DNA of 64,000 nucleotides from Polyangiaceae bacterium (GTDB taxonomy: Bacteria; Myxococcota_A; Polyangia; Polyangiales; Polyangiaceae). The DNA is taken from the NCBI GenBank assembly GCA_020633205.1, contig JACKEB010000017.1:1-64000 (forward strand), in the 5' to 3' direction. Below the pieces are notes generated by a model that searched no databases, was not told the DNA's origin, and saw only the letters and a program-made list of their open reading frames with translations. This document shows, one piece after another, positions 35,217 to 44,371 of this stretch. Numbering within the stretch: position 1 is the first letter of the stretch; the number at the start of each line of letters is the position of its first letter. The translations under genes were made by a program, and so were the position numbers.

Positions 35217-35943
35217 GTGACTTCCTCCGAGCGGATACGGTGCGTGAGGGCGGCATGTGGAAGCCAGTCTTCACGGCGATCCGCAATCTGACGCCGCTGG
35301 CGTCATCGAACGTTGTAAGTGGCCTAGCTCGCCTGCTTCCGTAGCTAAACTCTCGTTCAGCTGCGGTGGTGCTGCACGGAGCAGCGGGAGAGGTGGTGAA
35401 CCAGACGCGGCCTCCGTGTAGCCGCCGGCAGGCTCCCGTGCAAGCTGGATGCGGTGAGGTGTTGAGGGAACCTGCAGTCTTCAGTTTGGCGCGCCAAGAC
35501 AGCACCCTCAAGCCAGCCCCAGAAAGTGCGCGCCGTGGACACCGATGGCGCGCGCCTACCCCGCACCTAGGCCCCACAAGTGAGGCTCGCTGGTGAACCC
35601 CGCACAATTGTCGCGCCAGCGCGTAAAGGAAGAAAACGCCCGCCTCCAAAGGAAACAGGCAGCGTGCGCGCGCAGCCGCCCTAAAGAAAGCTGCGGCTAC
35701 TCCCGCGCACCGGCGCGAAGCGCGGATCGTTATCGGAGCGTTTACAACCCGTCGTGGATGGTGTTTGGTTTAGCAAACCCGCGGTTCTCCAAAGCAGCGC
35801 TGCGGTATCCCGTGGTGCCGCGCGCTCCTACCAACGTTCTCTGCGCGCCTCGGCAACAAGCCTGATCCTTCGTGGAAAACGGGGAACAAGTGCCGCGAGC
35901 GCTGCCCCTCCGAGACTCCCTGCGCTATGGCTTCGCCTTTCGC
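35217..35943. other. Intergenic, no gene seen
   Basis: About 730 bases between two divergent genes. The frames here have Arg/Pro/Ala-rich translations without family features or ribosome binding sites. It should include the promoters of pckA and the pseudokinase gene. No repeat array was noticed. Confidence 0.5.
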
Positions 35944-38283
35944 ATGACCGATCCCTCCCCCCTCTTGGGGCGCTACCGTTTCCAGCAGTCGCTCGCCTCC
36001 TCAGGCAAGAGCGCATCCTGGATCGCGCGCGATGAGGAGACAGGACAACGAGTAGTCGTTGGCAGCCTCCCGATCCCTCGGGCTCGGACCCTCGTTCCAC
36101 TCGTCGGCTACGACAACCCGCATCTGGCCCGAGTCCATCACGTGCTGGATGACGCGGATCCTCGAGAGCTGCCGCGCGGCCTCGACCTCTCCACACAAGC
36201 GCTGGTCGTCGCTGAACACATCTCTGGGCGCACGCTGCATCAGCGGGTCGAAACCGCCTCCATTCCCACCCCCCGCGCGGTGAACTGGATGATGCGGCTC
36301 GCACGCGCACTCAAAGAAATCCATGGCCGCCAGGCGGTGCTCGGTGCCGTGAGCCCGCGGAGCGTGGTGGTCGTGCGCGACGGTGTGGTGCCAGTGTTCA
36401 CCCACTTGATGGCCCCGCCGAGCGGCGCCTTTTGCTCTCCGCCACGCGTGCAAGGCGGAGGTCCCAGCGCAGAAGACGACGTGTGGGCACTCACCTGTTT
36501 GCTCTACCTGGCAATCGCTCGCGCCCAGCCATTTCGTGGTGGCAGCCGCGACGCGTTGGCGCAGTCGATCCTCAACGCGGAGTATAATCCGCTCTCGTCT
36601 CGTGGAGTAGACGACCCTCGACTGGACAGCATCATCGCGACCGGTTTCCAACTAGACGGCTCCGGACAAAGCGCCTCGGAGCTCGAGCTAGCGCTGGTCG
36701 AATGGATTCGGCGAGGTGCAGATCTTGACGAACCCCGAGTGTCCACACGGCCTCCGCCGGCCGTCACCATAGACCCCGCGTTTCCTCCCGGAACTCAACC
36801 AGCGGCTCGACCTGCCTCGAGCGCGCCTCGCGCGTCCTCGGTCGCACCTCAGGAGTCGGTCAAGCCACCGCGCCTCGAACCGATGAGCGCGCCACTCGAG
36901 CGATACGCCCCGATCTCCTTCACCGATGAGGCGACCGCGCCGGCACTCCCGACGGACATCGCGAAACTCGCCAAGGCGGCGCGACCGAGTTCGGAGATGC
37001 CCGCCGTGACTGACCCCGGTCCAACACCAATGGCTCCGGTGGCCGTGGCACCCGCGAGCGCTCCTCCGGAAGCCTGGGATGATCACACCGCGCCTGCGCT
37101 ACCATCGGATATCCGGCAGCTCGCCGAGGCTCATGCAGCGCTCGCGGCCGGCGAACAGGCGCTCCGCGACGCAGCCCGGAGCGCCGAACACCCGCGCTTC
37201 GAAGCGCTCCCAGGGGAGGAGACGTCGCCAGCGATCCCCAGCGCTCGACCCGCGTATTCCTTTGAGGACGCGGAAGAGCAGTCTCCGCTACCCAGCGCTC
37301 GCCCCAGCTACTCGAACTCCGACGCAGAGGAAGAGACTGGACGCTTCACGGCGGACGACCTGCGTGAGCTAAGGCTCATGCCTCCCGCCCCAGGTGCAAC
37401 CAACGCCGAGCAGCTTCCAGAGTCCGGCGAACCACCGCCCCCCGAGCCTGGTCTGCATCCGCCAACCATCGTGATCAACGAGCAGGCTGAGCAGTTTCGG
37501 CGCCGGATGGATACCCTGCCCCCATCCGGACAGATCTCTCAAGCGGACATCCAGACTCAGGTGAAGCGCGCCGCAAAGCCGCCCAAGCGCACGGCGCCAG
37601 CGCTAATGATGCTGTTGCTCGCCGCTCTAGTGGCAGCAGGCACCATCGCCTTGCTGCTCATGCGCAGCAAAACCGCGCCATCTCCCTCCCCTTCCGTGGC
37701 TTCCACAGCGAAGCCTGTTGCGCCACCCACCCCACCAAGCGCCGAGGTGGCGCCTGCGGTCACGGCCTCAACTGAGCCAGCCTCCACATCGCAGCCGAGC
37801 CCCGCATCGCAGCCAGTGTCGCCAGCAGACCTAGCGACCTGCGCCGCCAACCATTTCCCCGAGGGAACGTTTGGCGCGGGTGAACCGAGCATCGCCACAC
37901 TGTGCACAGATCACGACCCACGACGCTTGGCGAAGGAGTTCCACCGCAGAATCGTCGTTGGAGGACAGGGTCAGATAAGCCCCGGAATGCGCGAGTGGTC
38001 GCTGTTGTCGTGGTATGAACTCGCAGCGCTTGCGACCATCGTGGGCGACTGCTGTCCTGATGCGAAGATCGAGCTCCCCGAAGCCGCCGTCTGCGAGCCT
38101 CTGGCAACGAGCCTGTCTCGGGTCGCCAAGGACAAGGACGACGCGTCAATCGACAACTTGGAGACCCAGATCGCCTGCCTCTACGAGAGGCAGGCGCCGC
38201 GCCCCTACCGCTACGCGAACCGCCCGGATTCCGGCAACAAGACGGCGATCAAGCAGTTCCTGGAGCGAGCCCGAAAGCGCTGA
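35944..38283 (+). CDS. Kinase-like membrane protein, probable pseudokinase
   Basis: 779 residues from the ATG giving MTDPSPLLGRYRFQQSL. The N-terminal 270 residues have the fold pattern of Hanks kinases (LGRYRFQQSLASSGKSASWIA, VVAEHISGRTLHQRV, EDDVWALTCLLYLAIA), but the catalytic loop reads GAVSPRSVVVV where HRDxxxxN is expected and no DFG motif is present. It is therefore likely inactive as a kinase. A Pro/Ala/Glu-rich region of about 280 residues follows, then one transmembrane helix (LMMLLLAALVAAGTIALLLM), a Pro/Ser/Thr spacer and a Cys-containing extracytoplasmic domain of about 150 residues. It may sense or scaffold and not phosphorylate. Confidence 0.7.
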   Translation: MTDPSPLLGRYRFQQSLASSGKSASWIARDEETGQRVVVGSLPIPRARTLVPLVGYDNPHLARVHHVLDDADPRELPRGLDLSTQALVVAEHISGRTLHQRVETASIPTPRAVNWMMRLARALKEIHGRQAVLGAVSPRSVVVVRDGVVPVFTHLMAPPSGAFCSPPRVQGGGPSAEDDVWALTCLLYLAIARAQPFRGGSRDALAQSILNAEYNPLSSRGVDDPRLDSIIATGFQLDGSGQSASELELALVEWIRRGADLDEPRVSTRPPPAVTIDPAFPPGTQPAARPASSAPRASSVAPQESVKPPRLEPMSAPLERYAPISFTDEATAPALPTDIAKLAKAARPSSEMPAVTDPGPTPMAPVAVAPASAPPEAWDDHTAPALPSDIRQLAEAHAALAAGEQALRDAARSAEHPRFEALPGEETSPAIPSARPAYSFEDAEEQSPLPSARPSYSNSDAEEETGRFTADDLRELRLMPPAPGATNAEQLPESGEPPPPEPGLHPPTIVINEQAEQFRRRMDTLPPSGQISQADIQTQVKRAAKPPKRTAPALMMLLLAALVAAGTIALLLMRSKTAPSPSPSVASTAKPVAPPTPPSAEVAPAVTASTEPASTSQPSPASQPVSPADLATCAANHFPEGTFGAGEPSIATLCTDHDPRRLAKEFHRRIVVGGQGQISPGMREWSLLSWYELAALATIVGDCCPDAKIELPEAAVCEPLATSLSRVAKDKDDASIDNLETQIACLYERQAPRPYRYANRPDSGNKTAIKQFLERARKR

Positions 38284-38286
38284 ACG

Positions 38287-39951
38287 TCAGCCCGCTACCG
38301 GGTCGAGTTCCTTGTAGCCGTGCGCACGCACGAAGTTGATGTGCACGCCGCGACAGGTCGAATCGAACTTGCACTCCTTACAGCGCCTGCTCTTCGTGTA
38401 GTAGCGGTCTGCGATGTAGCGCTTGGTGTACTTCGTCATGTCGATGCGCGCGTCAGCACCAAGCATTGCTGCGTCCAGATGCGTCGCGACGGCACGCGGT
38501 TCGCGTCCCAATATGCAGGCAGGAACATTTTCCACCGGGATATTTGTTGGCAACCCAGACAACACCTCACGGAGAGGGACGTCACTCCTGAGCTGCTCAG
38601 TCACCCGATCGTAGTTTGGTTGCTCCAAGCCGAGCCGGGGGTCGTCGGCATGCTCATCGATGATCGCGCGAGTTTGTTGGGTGAGGGCGACGCACACCTC
38701 GAAGGCGCCCTCGAGCCCGAACAATAGCTTCGCCTGAGCTGGTGTATTCGCGTAGCAGCGCCCGAGCACCAGATCTGCAAAGCGATCGCCTTCGAGCGCT
38801 TCGTCGAGACCGGTATAGTTCTCCAGCTCGAGATAGAGCGTCGGTGCTTCGGTGAAGTTCGCGCGCTGGTCCTGAATGAGCTGGACCGCGCCTTCGACAC
38901 TGGGCGCGACGACGCGCAGCGCTGCCGCTTGCGGGAGCTGCCCAGACACCGGCGCCGGGGCTACCAATCGCAACTCGTCCACGTGCTCGTGTTGCCGCTC
39001 CGCTAGCGCGTCATCGAGGCCGTCGCAGAGCTGGTTCAGGTAGCAGTAGTGACACCGCTCCGGCTGCCTACAGCTCAGCTTGCGTCCGATGCTCAGGTAC
39101 TTGTCAAACTCCTCCCTGCGCCCTCGGACTTCATCGTTCATCTTGTAAGGGTCCTGGATCAGCTCCTCGAATCCCTCGGTGAACGGCGGCGGAAAGCGAT
39201 TGAGCCAGATATGGACGTCTGGACGCCTCGAGTACTCAAACGCACGCTGAAGTGCTTCCTCATTTCCCTCGAGATCGTAGAAGAGATGCTCCTTCGCTGG
39301 CCCCCAAGCATTTCCGAATGGAATAATATGAAGCAGGTCGAATTCCTTGACGCCCCATGAGATGAAAGTCTCCAGCATCTCCGGCAGGTGCTTCACGTTC
39401 TGCTTGTTGATGACGATGTCGACATTGACGATGAACCGTCCGGAGGCGAGCGCGGCTTTTAGCCCAGCGGTCTCCTGCACGAACGCCCCCGGTGTCGCAA
39501 CCAGGGCGTCGTGGATCTTCGCGTTGTGGCCGTGGAGCGAAAACGTGATCTCATCCAGCCCGTTCTCCGCCGCGCGATCCAGAAAATCCGGATAGGCGAA
39601 CATTCGACCGTTGGTGACCGTCTGCACCTTCGGGTAGCCCGCCCGCTTCCCGAGCTTCACGAAGTCCAAGAAGTTGGGGTGCATGGTTGGTTCGCCACCG
39701 CTCAAGATCAAGCGGCTTGCACCCTTCTTGCGCCCCTCCACGATCTGGATCTTCACGTCCATGTTGCTGCGCATCGTTCCCACATGGGCGAGGGAATCGA
39801 GGCAGAAGGTGCACTTGTTGTTGCAGTCGTAGCTCAGCCGAACCCAGTTTCGCTTCTCGTGTGCGGCTTCCTCGTGGCTCTCGACCTTCTGGAGTTCGTC
39901 CTCTGCGGAGGTCAGTGTGGAGGGCTGTACTGCGTCGTGTTCGGCGATCAT
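38287..39951 (-). CDS. Radical SAM enzyme with C-terminal auxiliary cluster motif
   Basis: 554 residues. The [4Fe-4S]-SAM motif CNNKCTFC has cysteines at residues 43, 47 and 50. SGGEPTMHPNF and TNGRMFAYPDF follow as in SPASM-type maturases. Additional cysteines occur at CHYCYLNQLC (mid-protein) and in CKECKFDSTCRG near the C terminus, suggesting one or two auxiliary Fe-S clusters. Such enzymes usually modify peptides or proteins. It overlaps the methyltransferase gene by four bases (ATGA) and is the last gene of the seven-gene operon. No known family (AlbA, HxsB/C, QhpD and others) could be confirmed by eye. Confidence 0.8.
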   Translation of the reverse strand: MIAEHDAVQPSTLTSAEDELQKVESHEEAAHEKRNWVRLSYDCNNKCTFCLDSLAHVGTMRSNMDVKIQIVEGRKKGASRLILSGGEPTMHPNFLDFVKLGKRAGYPKVQTVTNGRMFAYPDFLDRAAENGLDEITFSLHGHNAKIHDALVATPGAFVQETAGLKAALASGRFIVNVDIVINKQNVKHLPEMLETFISWGVKEFDLLHIIPFGNAWGPAKEHLFYDLEGNEEALQRAFEYSRRPDVHIWLNRFPPPFTEGFEELIQDPYKMNDEVRGRREEFDKYLSIGRKLSCRQPERCHYCYLNQLCDGLDDALAERQHEHVDELRLVAPAPVSGQLPQAAALRVVAPSVEGAVQLIQDQRANFTEAPTLYLELENYTGLDEALEGDRFADLVLGRCYANTPAQAKLLFGLEGAFEVCVALTQQTRAIIDEHADDPRLGLEQPNYDRVTEQLRSDVPLREVLSGLPTNIPVENVPACILGREPRAVATHLDAAMLGADARIDMTKYTKRYIADRYYTKSRRCKECKFDSTCRGVHINFVRAHGYKELDPVAG

Positions 39952-40925
39952 GAATTCAACTCCGGCGCGCTGGCCTGACTAACTCTGAAATGCAGGAGCC
40001 ACTGATTGCTAGTCGCCGGGCTGACGTCCCAGCGCTCCACTAGCTCGAGCGGCAGCCCATCGAGAAGCGCGATCGCCTGGTCGGCGTCCGCGTTGCGAAA
40101 GTGTTCATACTCCGCCGGCCCCGCTTCCGCGCGGCGAGCGATAGCTCTCTGACGCACCAAGCCGAACGCCACGTTGTCCACGATGGTCAACGTACCACTT
40201 CGCGAAAGTCGCGCTAGAGCCTGTTTCAAGGTGGAGCGTGGATCCTCGAGGTGATTGAAGCTGCGTAAGACCAACAAGTGGTCGAAGCTCCCATCGAGCG
40301 CGTCAAAGCCACACTCGGCGGGCACGGGCTGAAACCGTGCCCAGGAGTAGCGCTCAGCGAGGACGGCCAGGCGCTGCGCGTCAGGATCGACTCCGACGTA
40401 TTCCAACTCGCCCGCAAGTGCCGCGCTCTCGAACGCCTTCAGGTAGGGTCCGTCCCCACATCCGATGTCGAGGATACGTCCCTTCAGGCCCGCTAGCAGG
40501 CCGAGCAGCCTCGTCTCGTCGTGGCTGAAGACATCCGTGGATAGAGCCTGCCACGCCCCTCCACATTCCGTACGGAATGGGCAAGGGCCGCAAACGCTCA
40601 GCTCCCGAAGCTTACGCAGGTCGCGCGCGAAATCGTCTGGCGCGAGCTTGCGTGACACGTCTACGTAAAGCTGGCCGTAGCGATCCTTGATCGCCAGCAG
40701 TTCGGCTTCAGAGAAGTCCGTCGTCTGAGTGCTGCATAAGCGGATCTGACCAGGCATCGAGAGCCACAGCGTGCTCGCGCGATTGAGCCGAGGTTTCGCT
40801 TGGATCAAAGGACAGACTTGACCCTTTGGCCATGCAACTGCCTCTCCGATCACGAAGTTGCACGAGTTGGAGCGCAGCGTCGCAGGACGGCTCGTCTCTC
40901 CGTGCTCGTCGCCAGCCCCACTCAC
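39948..40925 (-). CDS. Methyltransferase fused to a Cys-rich Fe-S-type N-terminal domain
   Basis: 325 residues from a GTG start. The C-terminal half is a class I SAM-dependent methyltransferase (GRILDIGCGDGPYLKAFE, VGVDPDAQRLAVLAERY, LVLRSFNHLEDPR). The N-terminal ~125 residues carry cysteines at 22, 38 and 64 and then CGPCPFRTECGG (112, 115, 121). That last signature has the same C-x2-C-x5-C-x-G spacing as the C termini of the radical SAM proteins at 38287 and 55927, but no CxxxCxxC core is present. It thus resembles an auxiliary-cluster domain cut from a radical SAM enzyme and joined to a methyltransferase. It might act together with the short radical SAM protein of the operon (inference). 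Confidence 0.7.
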   Translation of the reverse strand: MSGAGDEHGETSRPATLRSNSCNFVIGEAVAWPKGQVCPLIQAKPRLNRASTLWLSMPGQIRLCSTQTTDFSEAELLAIKDRYGQLYVDVSRKLAPDDFARDLRKLRELSVCGPCPFRTECGGAWQALSTDVFSHDETRLLGLLAGLKGRILDIGCGDGPYLKAFESAALAGELEYVGVDPDAQRLAVLAERYSWARFQPVPAECGFDALDGSFDHLLVLRSFNHLEDPRSTLKQALARLSRSGTLTIVDNVAFGLVRQRAIARRAEAGPAEYEHFRNADADQAIALLDGLPLELVERWDVSPATSNQWLLHFRVSQASAPELNS

Positions 40926-40997
40926 CCCTGGAGCCTAGCAGGGAAGTCCGGCCAAACCGAATGCCGGCCTGGCAGACACCCACCAAGCAAGCTCGCC

Positions 40998-41213
40998 TCA
41001 GTCGGTGCGCGCTTCGATGGTGCCGCCAAGGCAGTAGTTGGCGAACTCATCAGCCAGCACCTGCTCCTCGTGCTCGCCGCGACTCGTTAGCCGCACCACA
41101 TAGGCGTCGACCTGCTTGTCCAGGCTGAGGTCAGCGAAGTCGCCGTACACCCCGACCGCCGCTTCGATGGCCTCACCAATGTAGAGATCGGGATCGAAAC
41201 GGATTTCGATCAC
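40998..41213 (-). CDS. Small HxsD-like protein
   Basis: 71 residues: an IEIRFDPDLYIGEAIEAAVGV N-terminal strand-helix, a central YVVRLTSRG strand, and a DEFANYCLGG helix. This is the same order as in the larger HxsD-like protein directly upstream, which it overlaps by four bases (ATGA). HxsD proteins are small partners of radical SAM enzymes in His-Xaa-Ser systems. The similarity is by pattern only. Confidence 0.6.
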   Translation of the reverse strand: MIEIRFDPDLYIGEAIEAAVGVYGDFADLSLDKQVDAYVVRLTSRGEHEEQVLADEFANYCLGGTIEARTD

Positions 41214-41710
41214 GCGCTCTCTCCCTTCGACTCCTTGTCGTCCTCGCTGTCACCTTGAGGGTCGCCGCGGTCGTCGAACGGAACGGCCTTGTTCACCTTC
41301 TTGTACTTGTCCTCCCAGCTCATGGCGATGCCGAGAGGGTCCTCGAAGGCGGTGTCGTCGTCGATGTTCATCTCGAGCAAGTCGTCGAGCCCTGGCGGGC
41401 CCGCGGCGCCTGCCATCGCCTGACTGGTCACCTGCTGGATCAGCTCACGGTTCTCATCCGTGATCATCCGGCGCCAAGCCTGACCCAGGATCTCGTTCTC
41501 GAACTCACCCACCAGAGCGTCGAGCTCACGCTCGACGCTCGGCTTCAGCTTGAGCCGCACGCTGACCTTTCCAGCATCACGATCGAGCTTCACGTAGCAG
41601 CGATCGATGAAGATGTACGCAGCGCCGTAGATCGCGTCCTTCGGGTAGAGGCCTTCGTCGAACGAGATGGTAACCGAGCCATCCGCTTGCTTCACATCAA
41701 GGTCGGACAT
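41210..41710 (-). CDS. HxsD-like radical SAM partner protein
   Basis: 166 residues. The first ~95 follow the HxsD pattern: ITISFDEGLY-type strand (here VTISFDEGLYPKDAIYGAAY), IFIDRCYVKLD, a VSVRLKLKP strand and a LVGEFENEILGQAWRRMI helix. The rest is an acidic, probably flexible tail (DPQGDSEDDKESKGESA). HxsD is a conserved small protein next to radical SAM enzymes HxsB and HxsC; its role is not established, though a peptide-carrier role is plausible. No HxsA-like protein with repeated His-x-Ser is found here, so this is not the classical Hxs locus. Confidence 0.65.
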   Translation of the reverse strand: MSDLDVKQADGSVTISFDEGLYPKDAIYGAAYIFIDRCYVKLDRDAGKVSVRLKLKPSVERELDALVGEFENEILGQAWRRMITDENRELIQQVTSQAMAGAAGPPGLDDLLEMNIDDDTAFEDPLGIAMSWEDKYKKVNKAVPFDDRGDPQGDSEDDKESKGESA

Positions 41711-41766
41711 GTACTCCGCGTTGTTTCCCTAACCTCACTCAGAGTCAATAGGGGACCGGCGCCGAA

Positions 41767-43560
41767 TCACTCCGTGAAGGTGACGGTAAACTGGTTGCAC
41801 TCGGGATTGCTCCCGGAACCCGGAATCGAGGTGCGTGTGATCTTGATGATCAGCGTCCCAGGCGGATTCGAGTTGTCGGTGCAGTGGGTCGCTCCACCGA
41901 GCGCGCAGTTGACGTTACGGCTTGCTGCGTAGTTCATCGACCACTGAGTGATGTTGCTGCCGGTCCCACTACCAGTGCCACCAGCCTGAGGGCAGCTCAC
42001 TGCTGAGTTGGAGCAGTTGCTGATCACGTCCATGCGATAGCCGTTGGTTTTGGACTGGGCAGAGAGCGTGACGGTTGGGTTCCACCCCTGATCCGAAGCC
42101 GGGTTTGGCTTGCTGAGTGGGACGGTGAAGTACAAGGATCCGTTCAAGGTCACGATCTGACCGTTCCGGGTGCCTGTCAGCGTGGTCGGTGAGCTGCACG
42201 AAGCGCTGATGTCTGAGGTGGTGTTGCAAACGGTGCTCTCGCATCCATCGCAGATGTCCCCATTGTTATCCCTTCGACCCGGGGGACAGTTCGCTTGAGT
42301 CAGCTCGCACACACCCGCATTGCATTGCAGTGTGCTGGAGGTGATATCCGGAATGGCTGCACCCTGAGCGAGGTCCCCGCTGTCCCAGCATTTCCGGGTG
42401 CACATGTCCCGCGCGCTGTCTTCATCGTTGCTGCCATCGCAGTCGTTGTCCTTGGCGTCGCAGCGCTCCGCACGGGAAGTGAAGGTCGGGTTGCACTGGA
42501 AGCCGCCTCCGCTGCAGGACTGCGTGCCGATGGCACACTCACCCTGGGCGCCTGAGACGCTGCAAGCAGCTCCGACACCGGGCAGCGACTGGCCGCTCGG
42601 CGCGTTGTCCAGCATGCCGTCGCAGTCGTTGTCGATGCCGTCGCAGAGCTCCGAGGTCGGGAACGTTTGCTGCTCGCAGTCGAGCTGACCCGTGACGCAG
42701 TTTGTCCTGCCCGCGGCGCACGGACCCTTGAGGGAGCTGATGGTACAAGCTTGATTTCCGCCCGGATTCCCCTCATCGGGCTGACCATCACAGTCGTCGT
42801 CCAGGCTGTTGCAGCTCTCCATCTGCGTACCCGGGGTCACGTTCGGGTCACACACTACCCGGTGAGGCATCGCCGAGGTATCGCAGCGGGTGGCGCCTAG
42901 CGCACAGATGCCGTCGAGGCCGGTATTGCATGCTTGCCCGCCCTCGGGGTTGCCCTCGTCAACGGAGCCGTCGCAGTCGTTGTCCAGGCCGTCACAGACC
43001 TCAGCACTTGCGACGTTGTCGGCCTGGCACCGAAGCTGAGAAGAGACGCAGTGCAGCGTACCCTTGGCACACTCGCCCTGCTCTCCAGCTACGTTGCAGG
43101 GCGCCCCACCACCGGGGTCACCTTCGTCGATCTGGCCGTTGCCGTTGTTGTCGAGTCCGTCACAGACCTCAGGCACCCCAGTCGACCCACCGCTCCCAGC
43201 GACTCCGCCGCTGCCAGCCGTGCCGCCCGTACCTGCACTGCCTGCGCTGGACCCGCCAGCGCCCGCCGACCCGCCGACGCCACCGAAGCCGCCGAAGCCA
43301 CCGCTGCCGCCAGCGCCAGCTTCACCCGCCATGCCAGCGAAACCACCGAAGTCGCTGCCCCCGGAACCACCAGAACTGGTAGCCCCAGTGCCGCCGTTTC
43401 CGCCGGACGAATCGCCGCCAGCGCCGGCATCACCCGCGTTACCGCCATTGCTGCTGGTTTCCGCTTCACCCCCCGAAGCACAGCCCACCAACCCAGCAGC
43501 GCTGGAGAACAGGGCAGTGGCAACGAAAAATCGACAAGTAGTGCTGAGACTGCGGGCCAT
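41767..43560 (-). CDS. MopE-like repeat lipoprotein
   Basis: 597 residues. Lipobox LVGC at residues 24-27, a Gly/Ser/Ala linker to about residue 120, then five repeats of the type CDGLDNDCDGSVDEG, each with a Cys pair and a calcium-loop-like D-x-D-x-D-G core, as in the metal-binding motif repeats of MopE (Methylococcus copper-regulated outer-membrane protein, which carries a kynurenine made from tryptophan). A C-terminal domain of about 180 residues with several cysteines follows. It is probably exposed at the outer membrane. It sits inside a radical SAM operon, 28 bases after one such enzyme and 56 before the HxsD-like gene, so it could be a substrate or the carrier of one. Confidence 0.8.
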   Translation of the reverse strand: MARSLSTTCRFFVATALFSSAAGLVGCASGGEAETSSNGGNAGDAGAGGDSSGGNGGTGATSSGGSGGSDFGGFAGMAGEAGAGGSGGFGGFGGVGGSAGAGGSSAGSAGTGGTAGSGGVAGSGGSTGVPEVCDGLDNNGNGQIDEGDPGGGAPCNVAGEQGECAKGTLHCVSSQLRCQADNVASAEVCDGLDNDCDGSVDEGNPEGGQACNTGLDGICALGATRCDTSAMPHRVVCDPNVTPGTQMESCNSLDDDCDGQPDEGNPGGNQACTISSLKGPCAAGRTNCVTGQLDCEQQTFPTSELCDGIDNDCDGMLDNAPSGQSLPGVGAACSVSGAQGECAIGTQSCSGGGFQCNPTFTSRAERCDAKDNDCDGSNDEDSARDMCTRKCWDSGDLAQGAAIPDITSSTLQCNAGVCELTQANCPPGRRDNNGDICDGCESTVCNTTSDISASCSSPTTLTGTRNGQIVTLNGSLYFTVPLSKPNPASDQGWNPTVTLSAQSKTNGYRMDVISNCSNSAVSCPQAGGTGSGTGSNITQWSMNYAASRNVNCALGGATHCTDNSNPPGTLIIKITRTSIPGSGSNPECNQFTVTFTE

Positions 43561-43588
43561 GTGGTTTACCTCTGGACTTGGTTGAACC

Positions 43589-44368
43589 TTAAGCAGGTGA
43601 CCATTCCCCCGTCCTCGGAGCCGCTGGGCGGTGGGTGGAACAATCGGCCAGCACCTGCTCGGCGCCAGCCATTTTCTTTATGGATAATAGCCGTGAAGTT
43701 GGCTCGACACCACTCACGCTGAAATCATCTTCCGATGCGCCCCGAGCTTGGCACTCGACACCGAGCCGCTTGGCCTGCTCGATCGCCGCCAAGATGTGCG
43801 GTGTGGCGAGCTCGTGCGGCGGCTCTAGACGCTGCCTAGAGGCGGCGCGGCCGAACGGGAGCACCGATCGCATCTCGAGCTGGAGCACACCCAGCGCGGC
43901 GGCTAAGCGTACCCACTCGGCGAGCTGTCGGAAGTTGGAGCGCGTAACCAAGGTGGTCACGCGCACCTGAATCCCCGCGGCAATGGCCGCGCGAATCCCG
44001 TTACAGGTTTCGAAAAAGCTACCCGGCACCTGCGTATGATAGTCGTGCGCAGCGGCGGTCGAACCGAGCAGGGCGACCTCCAGCCGACGCAACCCCACCG
44101 CCGCGAGCCGTGTCGCGCGCTCGGGCTCACGCCCGAGCAGTCGTGCATTGGTCTGCACGCCAACGCGAACACCTTGCGCCGTGAAGCGCTCGACCCACTG
44201 CTCCAAGCGGGGGTTCAGCGTGGGCTCACCCCCGACGAGCATGACCTCGGCCTCATCCAGCTGATCGACGAACTGCTCGTAACCGGCCTCTTCCGCATGG
44301 AAAGGCGAAGACTGCGCGCAGAACACGCAGCGGTTATTGCAGTTCGCCGCAAGCTGGACCCGGCGCAC
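43589..44368 (-). CDS. Short radical SAM protein
   Basis: 259 residues from a GTG start. CNNRCVFC lies at the extreme N terminus (Cys 10, 14, 17), then VMLVGGEPTLNPRLEQW and a partial TIM barrel with TNARLL. It ends without the C-terminal C-x2-C-x5-C cluster seen in the other two radical SAM proteins of the window, so it is a core-only enzyme. The missing part may be supplied by the Cys-rich domain of the operon's methyltransferase (inference). It lies three bases after the Tat-exported protein gene. Confidence 0.8.
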   Translation of the reverse strand: MRRVQLAANCNNRCVFCAQSSPFHAEEAGYEQFVDQLDEAEVMLVGGEPTLNPRLEQWVERFTAQGVRVGVQTNARLLGREPERATRLAAVGLRRLEVALLGSTAAAHDYHTQVPGSFFETCNGIRAAIAAGIQVRVTTLVTRSNFRQLAEWVRLAAALGVLQLEMRSVLPFGRAASRQRLEPPHELATPHILAAIEQAKRLGVECQARGASEDDFSVSGVEPTSRLLSIKKMAGAEQVLADCSTHRPAAPRTGEWSPA

Positions 44369-44371
44369 CGG

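Noticed and set aside
35593..35865. 90-codon plus-strand frame in the pckA upstream region
   Set aside because: Arg/Ala/Pro-rich, no ribosome binding site, no recognisable domain.
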